From positions 3,441,046 through 3,505,045 of the forward strand of contig NZ_CH672413.1 in assembly GCF_000152705.1 (NCBI RefSeq): a DNA stretch of 64,000 bases. The letters run 5' to 3'. This DNA is from Janibacter sp. HTCC2649. Its GTDB lineage: Bacteria > Actinomycetota > Actinomycetes > Actinomycetales > Dermatophilaceae. Shown here one piece after another: positions 47,013 through 55,674 of the stretch. The position numbers and the translations under genes were made by a program. Position 1 is the first letter of the stretch; every line of letters starts with the position of its first letter. The notes beneath the pieces are model-generated. The model saw only the letters and a program-made list of their open reading frames with translations. It did no database searches and was not told the origin of the DNA.

Positions 47013-47075
47013 GACTTCGTGCCCCGCACGGACGCTCGTCGCTGCGCTCCGCTTGTCCGTGCGGGGCACGAAGAC
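47013..47075. terminator. Palindromic repeat, family B copy 2
   Basis: 21-bp arms (47013-47033 with 47055-47075, one mismatch) around a 21-nt loop with CTCGTCGCTGCGCTCCG. Loop is 18/21 identical to copy 1 while stem bases differ in compensating pairs. Lies between convergent genes (VOC stop 47009, TetR stop 47090). Confidence 0.85.
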
Positions 47076-47089
47076 GAAGCGGGTCGTGC

Positions 47090-47743
47090 TCAGAGGTGGG
47101 TGATTTCGGGCTTTGCCTCGAGGCCGGTGAGGCCGTTCCACGCCAGGTTGACCAGAGCCGCCGCGACGTCGCGCTTCTTGGCCTTGGGGTTCTCGAGCCA
47201 CCACTGACCCGTGAGCGCGACCATGCCGACAAGCATCTGCGCATACATCGGCGCCTGCTTCGGGTCCAGCCCGCGATTCGTGAACTGGGCCGCGAGCAGG
47301 TGCTCGACCTGGGAGGCCACGTCGGACATGAGCGACGCAAAGTTTCCGGTCTGTTGTCCCGGCGGCGAGTCGCGCACGAGGATTCGGAACCCGTCCGTCG
47401 ACCCCTCGATGTAGTCGAGCAGCGCCGTCGCGGCGCGCTCGAGCAGCGCCCGCGACCCTCCGCCGGAACTCAGCGCCTGAGCGATTCCCCCGAGAAGGGA
47501 CTGGATCTCACGGTCGACCACGACGGCATACAGGCCCTCCTTGCCACCGAAGTGTTCGTAGACAACGGGTTTGGAGACACCCGCCGCGCTGGCGATCTCT
47601 TCGACCGTCGTCGCTTCGTAGCCCCGCTTGGCGAAGATCTGGCGCCCGATCCCCACGAGCTGCTCGCGACGTTGCGCCCCCGTCATCCGCCCCCGCGGAG
47701 TGCGCACCTTGGCTGTTGCCTCGTCTCGACTCACCTGCGCCAT
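47090..47743 (-). CDS. TetR/AcrR-family regulator
   Basis: 217 residues. HTH helix region: QLVGIGRQIFAKRGYEATTVEE then ASAAGVSKPVVYEHFGGKEGLYAVVV; a C-terminal ligand domain follows, ending with aromatic-rich QWWLENP. ATG 47743 has GGAGGG upstream; the longer frame is not needed. No divergently paired gene (a tRNA is upstream), so targets are unknown. Confidence 0.88.
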   Translation of the reverse strand: MAQVSRDEATAKVRTPRGRMTGAQRREQLVGIGRQIFAKRGYEATTVEEIASAAGVSKPVVYEHFGGKEGLYAVVVDREIQSLLGGIAQALSSGGGSRALLERAATALLDYIEGSTDGFRILVRDSPPGQQTGNFASLMSDVASQVEHLLAAQFTNRGLDPKQAPMYAQMLVGMVALTGQWWLENPKAKKRDVAAALVNLAWNGLTGLEAKPEITHL

Positions 47744-47848
47744 TGTGCCCTCCGTCGCGCCTCCCCGCTGACGAGACCGTTCGTGAGGTCGCGCACGCGT
47801 CAACTACCCTTTGCGACGTATGCCGTGAGCACGCCTGACGCGCATCGT

Positions 47849-47927
47849 TCCCCGGTTGGTCTGCCGGCAGGGCCCGCCTGACTTTGAATCAGGACTAGCG
47901 ACGTAGGTTCGACTCCTACCCGGGGAG
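47849..47927 (+). tRNA. tRNA-Gln (anticodon TTG), unusual D arm and variable loop
   Basis: Acceptor TCCCCGG pairs with CCGGGGA, giving the weak U1-A72 pair and G73 typical of Gln identity; anticodon stem CCTGA/TCAGG surrounds loop CTTTGAA with TTG at 47884-47886; the T arm is GTAGG-TTCGACT-CCTAC. The D region is long and the variable loop is nine nt (47894-47902), not the usual five. CCA is not encoded. Confidence 0.8.
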
Positions 47928-48043
47928 CGCAGTTGGCACGCAGAGGCCCGGCGAGAAGTCCAGTCCTTGGCGGCGCGATCACGCAGAGATGATCGCCCCA
48001 TCAGGACCTGGTCATCTCGGCGCCCGCGGCGGTGGGGCGGCGG

Positions 48044-48442
48044 TCACACCTGGGGCCAGACCTGCGGCCAGGCCGTGACGAGAGCGCTCTTGGTGCGCGA
48101 CGCCAGCTCCATGGACGTGATCTCGTCGAGGCTCCACCACAGCGAGCTCGACGAGACAGGTGAGTTCTTCCAGACCCGTTCGGCGCTGCAGCGATAGACG
48201 ATGTCGAGGAAGTGGTCGCCATGCTCCATGGCGCTCTCCACGCCGTGCACGCGCGCCATCGAGGGTGAGGCTCCGGTGTCGTGCACGAGACCGCGGGCCA
48301 CGCGGCCGGGATCCTCGCCGATCCGCAGATAGGCCCACGGCAGCGTCCAGGTCAGCGTGCCGTGCCGTCGGTCGAGCAGCATCCGATGGTCGTCGTCAAT
48401 CGCGACGATGTGCACCCGCACCCGTGGCCGTGCTGTGTTCAC
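48044..48442 (-). CDS. Nudix-like protein with degenerate catalytic box
   Basis: 132 residues from GTG 48442, set by GAGGAG upstream. The fold begins RVRVHIVAIDDDHRMLL and continues TWTLPWAYLRIGEDPGRVARGLVHDTGA, where a Nudix box should read REUxEExGU. Here the Arg-Glu and Glu-Glu positions are RG and HD, so metal-dependent hydrolysis is doubtful; it may bind a nucleotide or act as a regulator. Lies downstream of the LysR gene on the same strand. Confidence 0.7.
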   Translation of the reverse strand: MNTARPRVRVHIVAIDDDHRMLLDRRHGTLTWTLPWAYLRIGEDPGRVARGLVHDTGASPSMARVHGVESAMEHGDHFLDIVYRCSAERVWKNSPVSSSSLWWSLDEITSMELASRTKSALVTAWPQVWPQV

Positions 48443-48502
48443 TTCAGGCTCCTCGACAGTCGCAGCAGTCTCCGTCGACCACCGCAATCCCCTTGCTCGG
48501 GC

Positions 48503-48521
48503 TTAGGTTAGGGCGTCCTTC
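48503..48521. promoter_or_regulatory. Possible IdeR/DtxR box
   Basis: TTAGGTTAGGGCGTCCTTC matches the 19-bp IdeR/DtxR consensus (TTAGGTTAGGCTAACCTAA) at 13 positions, with the first ten perfect. It is about 60 bp before the Nudix-like start. Confidence 0.4.
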
Positions 48522-48557
48522 GGTGAGGCTGTCAACTGCCTCGGACATCCCGCCGGG

Positions 48558-48576
48558 CGCAGGTCTGCGACCTGCG
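48558..48576. terminator. Hairpin downstream of LysR
   Basis: CGCAGGTC (48558-48565) pairs with GACCTGCG (48569-48576) over TGC, 14 bp after the LysR stop on the minus strand. Confidence 0.6.
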
Positions 48577-48590
48577 GCGATCCGACTCTG

Positions 48591-49469
48591 CTACCCGATA
48601 TTGCCCGTTGTGGTGCCCACGAAGGCGACGAATCGGGCAGCCGGTGGAGCGAGGTCGCGGTCGCTGCGCCAGGTGAGGCCGATGGTCCGACGGGCCGCGG
48701 ACGAGGCCAGTGGGATGCCGATCGTGCCCGTGTGTCCGGCGAACTGCGCGGGCAGGACCGCGACCCCGAGTCCGGCCGACACGAGGCCCTCGATCGTCGC
48801 GAGGTCGGCGCTCTCGAACGACACGTTCGGTCGGACGCCGGCCGATGCCAGGAGGTCATCGATGAGGGTTCGGTAGCCGAACCCGTGGGGTGTGGTCACG
48901 AGGTCCTCGTCGGCCAGTGCCTCGAGCGAGATCCGACGCCGCGCCTTCCAGCGATGGTTCGGGGGAACGACGAGGACGAGCCGCTCCTCCTGCAGGGGCA
49001 CCCAGCCGAAGGGCCCGGGAGGCAGCCACGACGTGATGGCCAGCTCGACGGCACCCGAGTCGAGGTCGCGGGTGATGTCGTGGTGCGGCTCCTGGGTGAG
49101 GAGGACCCGGACTGCCGGTGCGTGCGCGTGGAACTCGCGCAACACCCGCGGCACGAGCGACGTCGACATCGAGTCGAGGAAGGCCAGCCGGACGGTTCCG
49201 CTGTCCGGATCGAGACGCCCGGCCAGGTCGGCCCGCAACTGGTCATGTCGGGCCGTGAGGTCTCGCGCCGCCGTGACCACCAGTTCCCCGTGCGGCGTGA
49301 GCACCACCCCCGTCGGCACCCGCTCGAAGAGCCGAGCCCCCAGGTCGGCCTCGATCCGAGCGAGCGCACGAGAGAGCGTCGGCTGGCTCACTCCGAGCAC
49401 GGCCGCGGTGTCAGTGACGTGACGGTGCTCTGCCAGGGCCACCAGCCATTCGAGATCGCGCAGCTGCAT
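48591..49469 (-). CDS. LysR-family regulator
   Basis: 292 residues from ATG 49469. N-terminal winged HTH: LRDLEWLVALAEHRHVTDTAAVLGVSQPTLSRALARIE, then the periplasmic-binding-type ligand domain. Divergent from an MFS exporter 82 bp away, so it most likely controls that gene. The spacer has a repeated GACGTAT (49487, 49518) that may be part of its binding site. Ligand unknown. Confidence 0.88.
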   Translation of the reverse strand: MQLRDLEWLVALAEHRHVTDTAAVLGVSQPTLSRALARIEADLGARLFERVPTGVVLTPHGELVVTAARDLTARHDQLRADLAGRLDPDSGTVRLAFLDSMSTSLVPRVLREFHAHAPAVRVLLTQEPHHDITRDLDSGAVELAITSWLPPGPFGWVPLQEERLVLVVPPNHRWKARRRISLEALADEDLVTTPHGFGYRTLIDDLLASAGVRPNVSFESADLATIEGLVSAGLGVAVLPAQFAGHTGTIGIPLASSAARRTIGLTWRSDRDLAPPAARFVAFVGTTTGNIG

Positions 49470-49551
49470 CAATCCATCATGCGCCAGACGTATGCGGATT
49501 TGCCATGAACGTCATTGGACGTATCCATGCCCGTCACGTCAACCTCGAGAG

Positions 49552-50784
49552 ATGAAGAGCGCAACGCAGATCCCGGCGATCGTCGAGCCGGGCCACCGTC
49601 CCGGCACGTCGGGCTACCGTCGCGTGGTCCTCGCGCTTTTCGCCGCCGGCGTCGCCACCTTCGCCCTCATCTACAGCACCCAGGCCCTGCTGCCCGAGCT
49701 CGCCACCGACTTCGGCGTCTCGTCGGCGCAGAGCACCCTCTCGCTCTCGCTCACCACCATCGCGCTCGGACTCACCCTCCTCGTCGCCGGACCCCTGTCC
49801 GATCGCATCGGCCGCACCCGCCTCATCCACGCCAGCCTCATCGCCTCCGTGGTCGTTGCTGCGGCGTCCGCGCTGGCGCCCACATGGCCCACCTTCCTCG
49901 GGCTGCGGCTTGCCCTCGGCGTGACGATCGCCGGACTCCCGGCGGTCGCCACGGCATACCTGCGTGAGGAACTGCATCGTGGTGCGCAGGCGCGCGCCGC
50001 CGGTCTCTACATCGGCGGAACCGCCATCGGCGGCATGACCGGCCGCCTGGCCACTGGCGCCGTTGCGGAGGCGTGGGGGTGGCGTTGGGCGCTCACGGCC
50101 GCCGCGCTGCTGGGCCTCCTGTGTGCCGTCACCGTCTGGTTCGCGCTGCCGGCATCGCGTCACTTCGTCGCACGCCGGGCCGGTGTGCGGCCCATGCTCG
50201 GGATGGCCCGCCGTGCCGTGTCCGACCCGGTGCTCCTCGCGCTCTACGGGATCGGGATGCTCGGCGCCGGCGCGTTCGTCGCGGTCTTCAACGCGCTCGG
50301 TTTCCGGCTCACGAGTGCGCCTTTCGGCCTCGGTCTCGGCGCCGCGAGCCTCGTCTTCCTCGTGTACGCGTTGGGCTCGGCCGGATCAGCGATCGCCGGA
50401 CGGCTCGCCGACACCTTCGGCCGCCGTGCGGTCGTCCCGATCGGCGCAGGGCTCGCCCTCGCCGGCGTGCTCCTGACCACCTGTGGGCAGCTTGCCGTCG
50501 TCATCGCCGGCACCGCCCTCATGACGGCCGGCTTCTTCGTCTTCCACGGCGTCGCCAGTGGCTGGGTTCCGGTGCGGGCGCACGCAGGCGGAGTGGCTGG
50601 CGCACAGGCCGCCTCGCTCTACCTGTTCGCCTACTACGTCGGCTCTTCCGTCTTCGGGACGGCTGGGGGACATGCCTGGGCGTATGCCGGGTGGTCCGGT
50701 GTCGTCGTCCTCGCCGGTGCGCTGTTCGCCGGGGTGGCCGTGCTCAGCCTCGTGCTGCGCCGCAGCCGCGCCCTGACCAGTTGA
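49552..50784 (+). CDS. Major facilitator superfamily transporter
   Basis: 12-helix exporter of 410 residues. Loop motif A is GPLSDRIGRTRL between helices 2 and 3, and a second copy GRLADTFGRRA in the C-half; RLALGVTIAGLPAVATAYLREE and GGTAIGGMTGR resemble drug/arabinose efflux DHA1 members. Divergent from the LysR gene, suggesting ligand-induced efflux. ATG 49552; the longer frame overlaps the regulatory spacer. Confidence 0.87.
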   Translation: MKSATQIPAIVEPGHRPGTSGYRRVVLALFAAGVATFALIYSTQALLPELATDFGVSSAQSTLSLSLTTIALGLTLLVAGPLSDRIGRTRLIHASLIASVVVAAASALAPTWPTFLGLRLALGVTIAGLPAVATAYLREELHRGAQARAAGLYIGGTAIGGMTGRLATGAVAEAWGWRWALTAAALLGLLCAVTVWFALPASRHFVARRAGVRPMLGMARRAVSDPVLLALYGIGMLGAGAFVAVFNALGFRLTSAPFGLGLGAASLVFLVYALGSAGSAIAGRLADTFGRRAVVPIGAGLALAGVLLTTCGQLAVVIAGTALMTAGFFVFHGVASGWVPVRAHAGGVAGAQAASLYLFAYYVGSSVFGTAGGHAWAYAGWSGVVVLAGALFAGVAVLSLVLRRSRALTS

Positions 50785-50799
50785 CGAGCGCGAGTCGCG

Positions 50800-51315
50800 T
50801 CAGCGGGCGACGGAGTAGCGGCCACACATGAAGTCGCGGTTGCGCGCGACCTCCTCGAGGTTCAGCTCGACGTGACGGGGCAGGACTGGCGCACCTCCAC
50901 CAAGGGTCACGGGGGCGTACTGCACCCACACCTCGTCGAGCAGCCCGACGTCGTGGAACTGGCCGACGAGGTCGCCGCCCCCGACGATCCACAGGTCCTT
51001 GTCGCCCGCCACGGCGACCATCTCGGCGTGGACCCGGGTCACGTCGGCCGTCGTGAACCGGACCTGCTCCGACGGCGCGAAGTCGCGATGGGTGAAGACC
51101 CAGGTGGGCTTGGGCGTCCAGCCGTCAGGGTCGTGGTCGAGGAGCCACTGCCACGTCGATGCGCCCATCGCACATGCACCGACAAGCGGCGCGAAGGTGT
51201 CGAAACCCATGTCGACGTCGCCGACGATGTCGCGCGAGACCAGCCAGTCGAGGGAGTGGTCGGGCGTCGCGATGAAGCCGTCGAGGGAGCACCCGGTGTA
51301 GTAGATCGTTGCCAT
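50800..51315 (-). CDS. Dihydrofolate-reductase/RibD-like protein
   Basis: 171 residues from ATG 51315. RibD_C fold: MATIYYTGCSLDGFIATPDHSLDWL, then VFTHRD, DLWIVGGGDLVGQF and a C-terminal NRDFMCGRYSVAR. Actinobacterial members reduce flavin or pterin-type substrates with NADPH, but the role is not established. Convergent with the MFS gene (15 bp) and divergent from glmU. Confidence 0.82.
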   Translation of the reverse strand: MATIYYTGCSLDGFIATPDHSLDWLVSRDIVGDVDMGFDTFAPLVGACAMGASTWQWLLDHDPDGWTPKPTWVFTHRDFAPSEQVRFTTADVTRVHAEMVAVAGDKDLWIVGGGDLVGQFHDVGLLDEVWVQYAPVTLGGGAPVLPRHVELNLEEVARNRDFMCGRYSVAR

Positions 51316-51462
51316 CCCCGCACGATGGCACGTCCCACCGACAGGCAGGAGTGGCGAGTGGACGGGTCCGCGGGCCGGGAGCGCAACGGGCGTGGACGGC
51401 ATACCGGCTGGTCGTCGGTAGAGTGGCGCGGTACGCCGCCACGAACCCCGGGAGCCCCACTC

Positions 51463-52953
51463 GTGACCACTGCTCGGCCCACCGCTGTCATCATCCTCGC
51501 CGCAGGCGAGGGAACCCGGATGAAGTCGGCCACCCCCAAGGTCCTTCACCGGATCGGGGGTCGCAGCCTCCTCGGCCACGCTCTCGTCGCCGCCCGCGGG
51601 TCCCACGCCGAGAGCGTCGTGGTCGTCGTCCGCCATGACCGCGACCGGGTCGCCGCGCATGCCACCGAGGTGGACGAGGCCGCGGTCATCGCCGACCAGG
51701 ACGAGATCAAGGGCACGGGACGCGCCGCCGAGTGCGGTCTCATGGTCCTCCCTGAAGGCCTGAGCGGCACCGTCCTCATCACCTCCGGCGACACGCCACT
51801 GCTCACCGCCGAGACGATCACCGCCCTCTTCACGGCGCATGACACCTCCGCCAGTGCGGTCACGGTCCTCACCGCGCGAGTGCCCGACCCCACCGGCTAC
51901 GGCCGGATCCTGCGCGCCGACGACGACTCGGTGCTCGGGATCGTCGAGCACAAGGACGCGACCGACGACCAGCGCGAGATCACCGAGATCAACTCGGGGA
52001 TCTGGGCTTTCGACGTCGACGTGCTGCGCACCGCTCTCGGCAGCGTCGGGACCGACAACTCGCAGGGCGAGAAGTACCTCACCGACGTCCTCGCCATCGC
52101 CAGCGACGGCGGCCACCGGGTCGGCGCGCACCTCATCGATGACCTCTGGCAGACCGAGGGCGTCAACGACCGCGTCCAGCTCGCCGCCCTCGGCCGCGAG
52201 CTCAACCGTCGCAACAACGAGAAGTGGATGCGTGAAGGCGTGACCATCGTCGACCCCGCGACGACGTGGATCGACGCCGACGTCACCCTTGGCCGCGACG
52301 CGACGATCCTCCCGAACACGCAGCTCCTCGGCGCCACATCGGTCGGCGCCGGCGCACGCATCGGCCCCGACACCACGCTCACGGACACCGAGGTGGGCGA
52401 GGGCGCCGAGGTCAAGCGCACCGAGGCCAACCTCGCGCAGATCGGTGCGCAGGCCACCGTCGGTCCCTTCTCCTACCTTCGCCCCGGCACGGTCCTTGGC
52501 ACCAAGGGCAAGATCGGCGGCTTCGTCGAGACCAAGAACGCCAAGATCGGCGACGGCGCCAAGGTCCCGCACCTGACCTACGCCGGCGACGCCACGATCG
52601 GCGATGGCGCCAACATCGGCGCCGGCACGATCTTCGCCAACTACGACGGCGTCAACAAGCACCACACGACGATCGGCAAGCACTCGTTCATCGGCTCGGA
52701 CACGGTCCTCATCGCGCCGGTCGACGTGGCCGACGGCGCCTACGTCGCCGCGGGCAGCGCCCTCACCGGCGACGTCGAGCCCGGCCAGATCGCCGTGGCC
52801 CGCGGGCGCCAGAAGAACGTCGACGGCTGGGTCGCCCGGGCCCGCGCCGGCTCCCAGACCGCAGCGGCAGCCCAGGCGGCCGCGGACGCGGGCACCCGGC
52901 ATACCGAGAAAAATCCGGAACCGACGACTGAGTCCCAAGAAAAGAAGGCCTGA
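51463..52953 (+). CDS. glmU: Bifunctional UDP-N-acetylglucosamine pyrophosphorylase / glucosamine-1-phosphate acetyltransferase
   Basis: Makes UDP-GlcNAc for peptidoglycan. 496 residues from GTG 51463. N-terminal uridylyltransferase (AVIILAAGEGTRMKS, ITSGDTPLL), then a left-handed beta-helix acetyltransferase with hexapeptide repeats and KIGGFVETKNAKIG; the C-terminal 25 residues are disordered. The longer upstream frame crosses a divergent gene and is rejected. Two bp before prs. Confidence 0.95.
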   Translation: MTTARPTAVIILAAGEGTRMKSATPKVLHRIGGRSLLGHALVAARGSHAESVVVVVRHDRDRVAAHATEVDEAAVIADQDEIKGTGRAAECGLMVLPEGLSGTVLITSGDTPLLTAETITALFTAHDTSASAVTVLTARVPDPTGYGRILRADDDSVLGIVEHKDATDDQREITEINSGIWAFDVDVLRTALGSVGTDNSQGEKYLTDVLAIASDGGHRVGAHLIDDLWQTEGVNDRVQLAALGRELNRRNNEKWMREGVTIVDPATTWIDADVTLGRDATILPNTQLLGATSVGAGARIGPDTTLTDTEVGEGAEVKRTEANLAQIGAQATVGPFSYLRPGTVLGTKGKIGGFVETKNAKIGDGAKVPHLTYAGDATIGDGANIGAGTIFANYDGVNKHHTTIGKHSFIGSDTVLIAPVDVADGAYVAAGSALTGDVEPGQIAVARGRQKNVDGWVARARAGSQTAAAAQAAADAGTRHTEKNPEPTTESQEKKA

Positions 52954-52955
52954 CG

Positions 52956-53957
52956 ATGAAGGAAGACCGTCCCAAGTCGGCCAACATCCGCAAGAAGCCC
53001 AAGAAGAAGCTCATGGTCTTCTCTGGGCGCGCGCACCCGGGGCTCGCCCAGGAGATCGCCGCGCTCATCGGCACCGAGCTCGTCCCGACGAGCGCCTACA
53101 ACTTCGCCAACGGTGAGATCTACGTGCGCTACGAGGAGTCCGTGCGCGGGTCCGACGCGTTCGTCATCCAGAGCCACGCCGCCCCGCTCAACGAGGCGAT
53201 CATGGAGCACCTCATCATGATCGACGCGCTCAAGCGGGCCTCTGCCAAGCGCATCACGGTCGTCATGCCGTTCTACGGCTACGCCCGCCAGGACAAGAAG
53301 CACCGCGGCCGCGAGCCGATCTCGGCCCGCCTCATGGCCGACCTCTTCCGCACCGCCGGCGCCGACCGCCTCATCGCCGTCGACCTGCACACCGACCAGA
53401 TCCAGGGCTTCTTCGACGGACCCGTCGACCACCTCATGGCCCAGCCGGTGCTGTCGGACTACGTGTCGGCGAAGTACGGCCACGAGGACCTCGCGGTCGT
53501 CTCGCCCGACGCCGGCCGCATCAAGGTCGCCGAGCAGTGGTCCAAGCGTCTCGGTGGTGCGCCGCTGGCCTTCATCCACAAGACGCGCGACGTCAACCAG
53601 CCCAACCAGGCCGTGGCCAACCGCGTCGTCGGTGAGGTCAAGGGCCGCGTCTGCGTCCTCGTCGACGACATGATCGACACGGGCGGCACCATCACCAAGG
53701 CCGCCGACGCGCTCATGGCCGACGGTGCCAAGGACGTCATCATCGCTGCGACACACGCCATCCTCTCGCCGCCAGCCATCGAGCGGCTTCGGGACTGCTC
53801 GGCCCGCGAGGTCATCGTCACCAACACCCTGCCGATCGCGCCGGAGTCGGAGTTCGAGGGCCTCACGGTCCTGTCGATCGCCCCGCTCATCAGCGCTGCC
53901 ATCAAGGAAGTCTTCGAGGACGGCTCGGTGACGAGCCTCTTCGGCGGCCGCGCCTGA
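52956..53957 (+). CDS. prs: Ribose-phosphate pyrophosphokinase
   Basis: Makes PRPP from ribose-5-phosphate and ATP. 333 residues: FSGRAHPGLAQEIAA, NGEIYVRYEESVRG, VDLHTDQIQGFFD and the PRPP-binding CVLVDDMIDTGGTI. Follows glmU by 2 bp as in Rv1017c/Rv1018c, so co-transcribed. Confidence 0.95.
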   Translation: MKEDRPKSANIRKKPKKKLMVFSGRAHPGLAQEIAALIGTELVPTSAYNFANGEIYVRYEESVRGSDAFVIQSHAAPLNEAIMEHLIMIDALKRASAKRITVVMPFYGYARQDKKHRGREPISARLMADLFRTAGADRLIAVDLHTDQIQGFFDGPVDHLMAQPVLSDYVSAKYGHEDLAVVSPDAGRIKVAEQWSKRLGGAPLAFIHKTRDVNQPNQAVANRVVGEVKGRVCVLVDDMIDTGGTITKAADALMADGAKDVIIAATHAILSPPAIERLRDCSAREVIVTNTLPIAPESEFEGLTVLSIAPLISAAIKEVFEDGSVTSLFGGRA

Positions 53958-53961
53958 AGCT

Positions 53962-54016
53962 CCGACATATTGCGCAATACGTCGGGAGATCCGGCGGATT
54001 GCGCAAGACGTCGGCG
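53962..54016. repeat. Palindromic repeat, family D (two tandem units)
   Basis: First unit CCGAC...GTCGG (53962-53985) is nearly palindromic around ATTGCGCAAT; the second (53991-54016) repeats GATTGCGCAAGACGTCGG. Located between convergent prs and the CGNR gene; may end both transcripts. Confidence 0.65.
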
Positions 54017-54029
54017 TGTGTGCGTTCAG

Positions 54030-54578
54030 TCAGGTGTTCTGACGAGCGCGGTATGCCGCGACGTGGGCCTTGTTGGCGCACGTCCCGTCGCAGTAGCGCC
54101 GGCTCCGGTTCTTGCTGAGGTCGATGACGACGTCGTCACAGTCGTCCGCAGCGCACACGCGCAGGCGCTCGGTCTCACCGGCGCGGATGAGGTCGATGAA
54201 CGCCATGGCTGCCTCGACGGCCATGCGCCTGGCGATGGGTTCGTCGTCGCGCGTCGCGTGAATGTGCCAGTCGAGGTCGTCGTGCCTGACCAGGCGGGGG
54301 ACGGCTTGGTGCTCGGCCAGGAGCTCGTTGACGCCGACGACCAGGCCATCGACCTCGCGCGTCCACAGGTCGAGGAGTCGGGGCCGCAGGGCATGGACCT
54401 CCTCGAGTGCTGATCGAGTTCGGGGGAGTTCCCCACTCCACTGCCACCCCGTCATGTGGGCGACGAGCGACTCCACCGTGGGGAGATCCTCAACCATCGA
54501 GTCGCCGTGACCGGGCGCAGTGTTGATCAGCGACGCGGCGTATTGCAGCGCCAACTCGGTGTCATGGGCAAAGAGCAT
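54030..54578 (-). CDS. CGNR zinc-finger / ABATE-domain protein
   Basis: 182 residues. N-terminal ABATE (stress-induced ligand-binding-like) region and a C-terminal CGNR finger: RVCAADDCDDVVIDLSKNRS then RRYCDGTCANKAHVAAYR, where the Cys set binds zinc and the SKNRSRRYC stretch is the family core. Likely a DNA-binding regulator. It is divergent from an EamA exporter with a palindrome between (54609-54626), so the exporter is the probable target. Confidence 0.85.
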   Translation of the reverse strand: MLFAHDTELALQYAASLINTAPGHGDSMVEDLPTVESLVAHMTGWQWSGELPRTRSALEEVHALRPRLLDLWTREVDGLVVGVNELLAEHQAVPRLVRHDDLDWHIHATRDDEPIARRMAVEAAMAFIDLIRAGETERLRVCAADDCDDVVIDLSKNRSRRYCDGTCANKAHVAAYRARQNT

Positions 54579-54579
54579 C

Positions 54580-54649
54580 TTGACTCCTGACAGGGCGAAG
54601 CCCTAGCGTGATCCTTGTAAGGGTCATAGACCTAGTTTACTCCTGACAG
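54580..54649. promoter_or_regulatory. Regulatory spacer of the CGNR/EamA pair
   Basis: Near-palindrome TGATCCTTGTAAGGGTCA (54609-54626) flanked by a direct repeat of ACTCCTGACAG (inside 54580-54593 and 54636-54649). One or both may bind the CGNR regulator; the second copy touches the exporter RBS. Confidence 0.6.
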
Positions 54650-54651
54650 AG

Positions 54652-55674
54652 GTGAGTGCCGTGAACGCCGGAATCCAGACTCGATCGGCGCGCACGCTGC
54701 TGCTCGGGCTCATCCTCGTCGTGGTGTCCTCGGCCGCGTTCGGATCGTCCGGGGCCTTCGCCAAGTCTCTCCTCAGTGCCGGCTGGACTCCTGCGGGCGT
54801 CGTCACGTGGCGCGTCGGATTCGCTGCCCTGGTCCTCGTGCCGGTCGCGACCTGGGCGCTGCGTGGTCGCTGGAGTCTGCTGCGCCGCAACGCCGGTCAG
54901 GTCATCGCCTTCGGGGCCGTGGCCGTCGCCGGGTGCCAGTTCGCCTACTTCAACGCCGTCGAGACCCTGTCGGTCGCCGTGGCCCTGCTCCTTGAGTACC
55001 TCGGGATCGTCGTCGTCGTCGGCTGGATGTGGGCCCGTCACGGTCAGCGTCCGTCCCGCCTCACGCTCGTCGGTGTGGGCCTCTCCGTCGCCGGGCTCGT
55101 CCTCGTCCTCGACGTCTTCTCCGGTGTCCAGGTCTCGTGGGCGGGCGTGGGCTGGGGCCTGCTCGCAGCCGTCGGCCTCGCCACCTACTACGTCACCTCG
55201 GGCCACGAGCACGAAGATTCGCTGCCGCCGCTGGCCCTGGCCGGGTTCGGCCTCGGCGTCGGTGCCGTCCTCCTCGTCGTCGCCAGCGCCACCGGGCTCA
55301 TCGACTACGGCACCGCCCGCGAGAGCGTCGAGATCGCCGGCCTCACCACCGTGTGGTGGGTGCCCGTCGCCGAGCTCGCCCTGGTCGCGGCCGCCCTCGC
55401 CTATGGCGTCGGCGTCATCGGCACGCGCCTCGTCGGCGCCACGGTCGCGAGCTTCGTCGGGCTCTCCGAGGTGCTGTTCGCGGTCCTCATTGCCTGGGTC
55501 CTGCTCGACGAGCTGCCCGGCTGGATCCAGCTCGCGGGCGGGCTCCTCATCCTCGGTGGCGTGGTCGCCGTGCGTCTGGGTGAGTCACGCGGGGCCACAG
55601 ACGAAGGCGACGGGCACGACGACGGCGAGCAGGCGGCATACACCGATTTCCCTGCGCCGCACCCCGTCGCCTAG
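54652..55674 (+). CDS. EamA-family (DMT) transporter
   Basis: 340 residues, ten helices in two EamA repeats: FGSSGAFAKSLLSAGWTPAGV and, later, FVGLSEVLFAVLIAWVLLDE. An acidic C-terminal tail (about 30 residues) follows. Exports small metabolites or amino acids. GTG 54652 or 54661. Divergent CGNR regulator suggests inducible efflux. Confidence 0.87.
   Translation: MSAVNAGIQTRSARTLLLGLILVVVSSAAFGSSGAFAKSLLSAGWTPAGVVTWRVGFAALVLVPVATWALRGRWSLLRRNAGQVIAFGAVAVAGCQFAYFNAVETLSVAVALLLEYLGIVVVVGWMWARHGQRPSRLTLVGVGLSVAGLVLVLDVFSGVQVSWAGVGWGLLAAVGLATYYVTSGHEHEDSLPPLALAGFGLGVGAVLLVVASATGLIDYGTARESVEIAGLTTVWWVPVAELALVAAALAYGVGVIGTRLVGATVASFVGLSEVLFAVLIAWVLLDELPGWIQLAGGLLILGGVVAVRLGESRGATDEGDGHDDGEQAAYTDFPAPHPVA

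Noticed and set aside
47800-48001. Two short frames (RVGVEPTSLVLIQSQ and GRSRTYVASPDSKSGG)
   Set aside because: They are translations of the tRNA-Gln gene on the opposite strand, a common annotation artefact.
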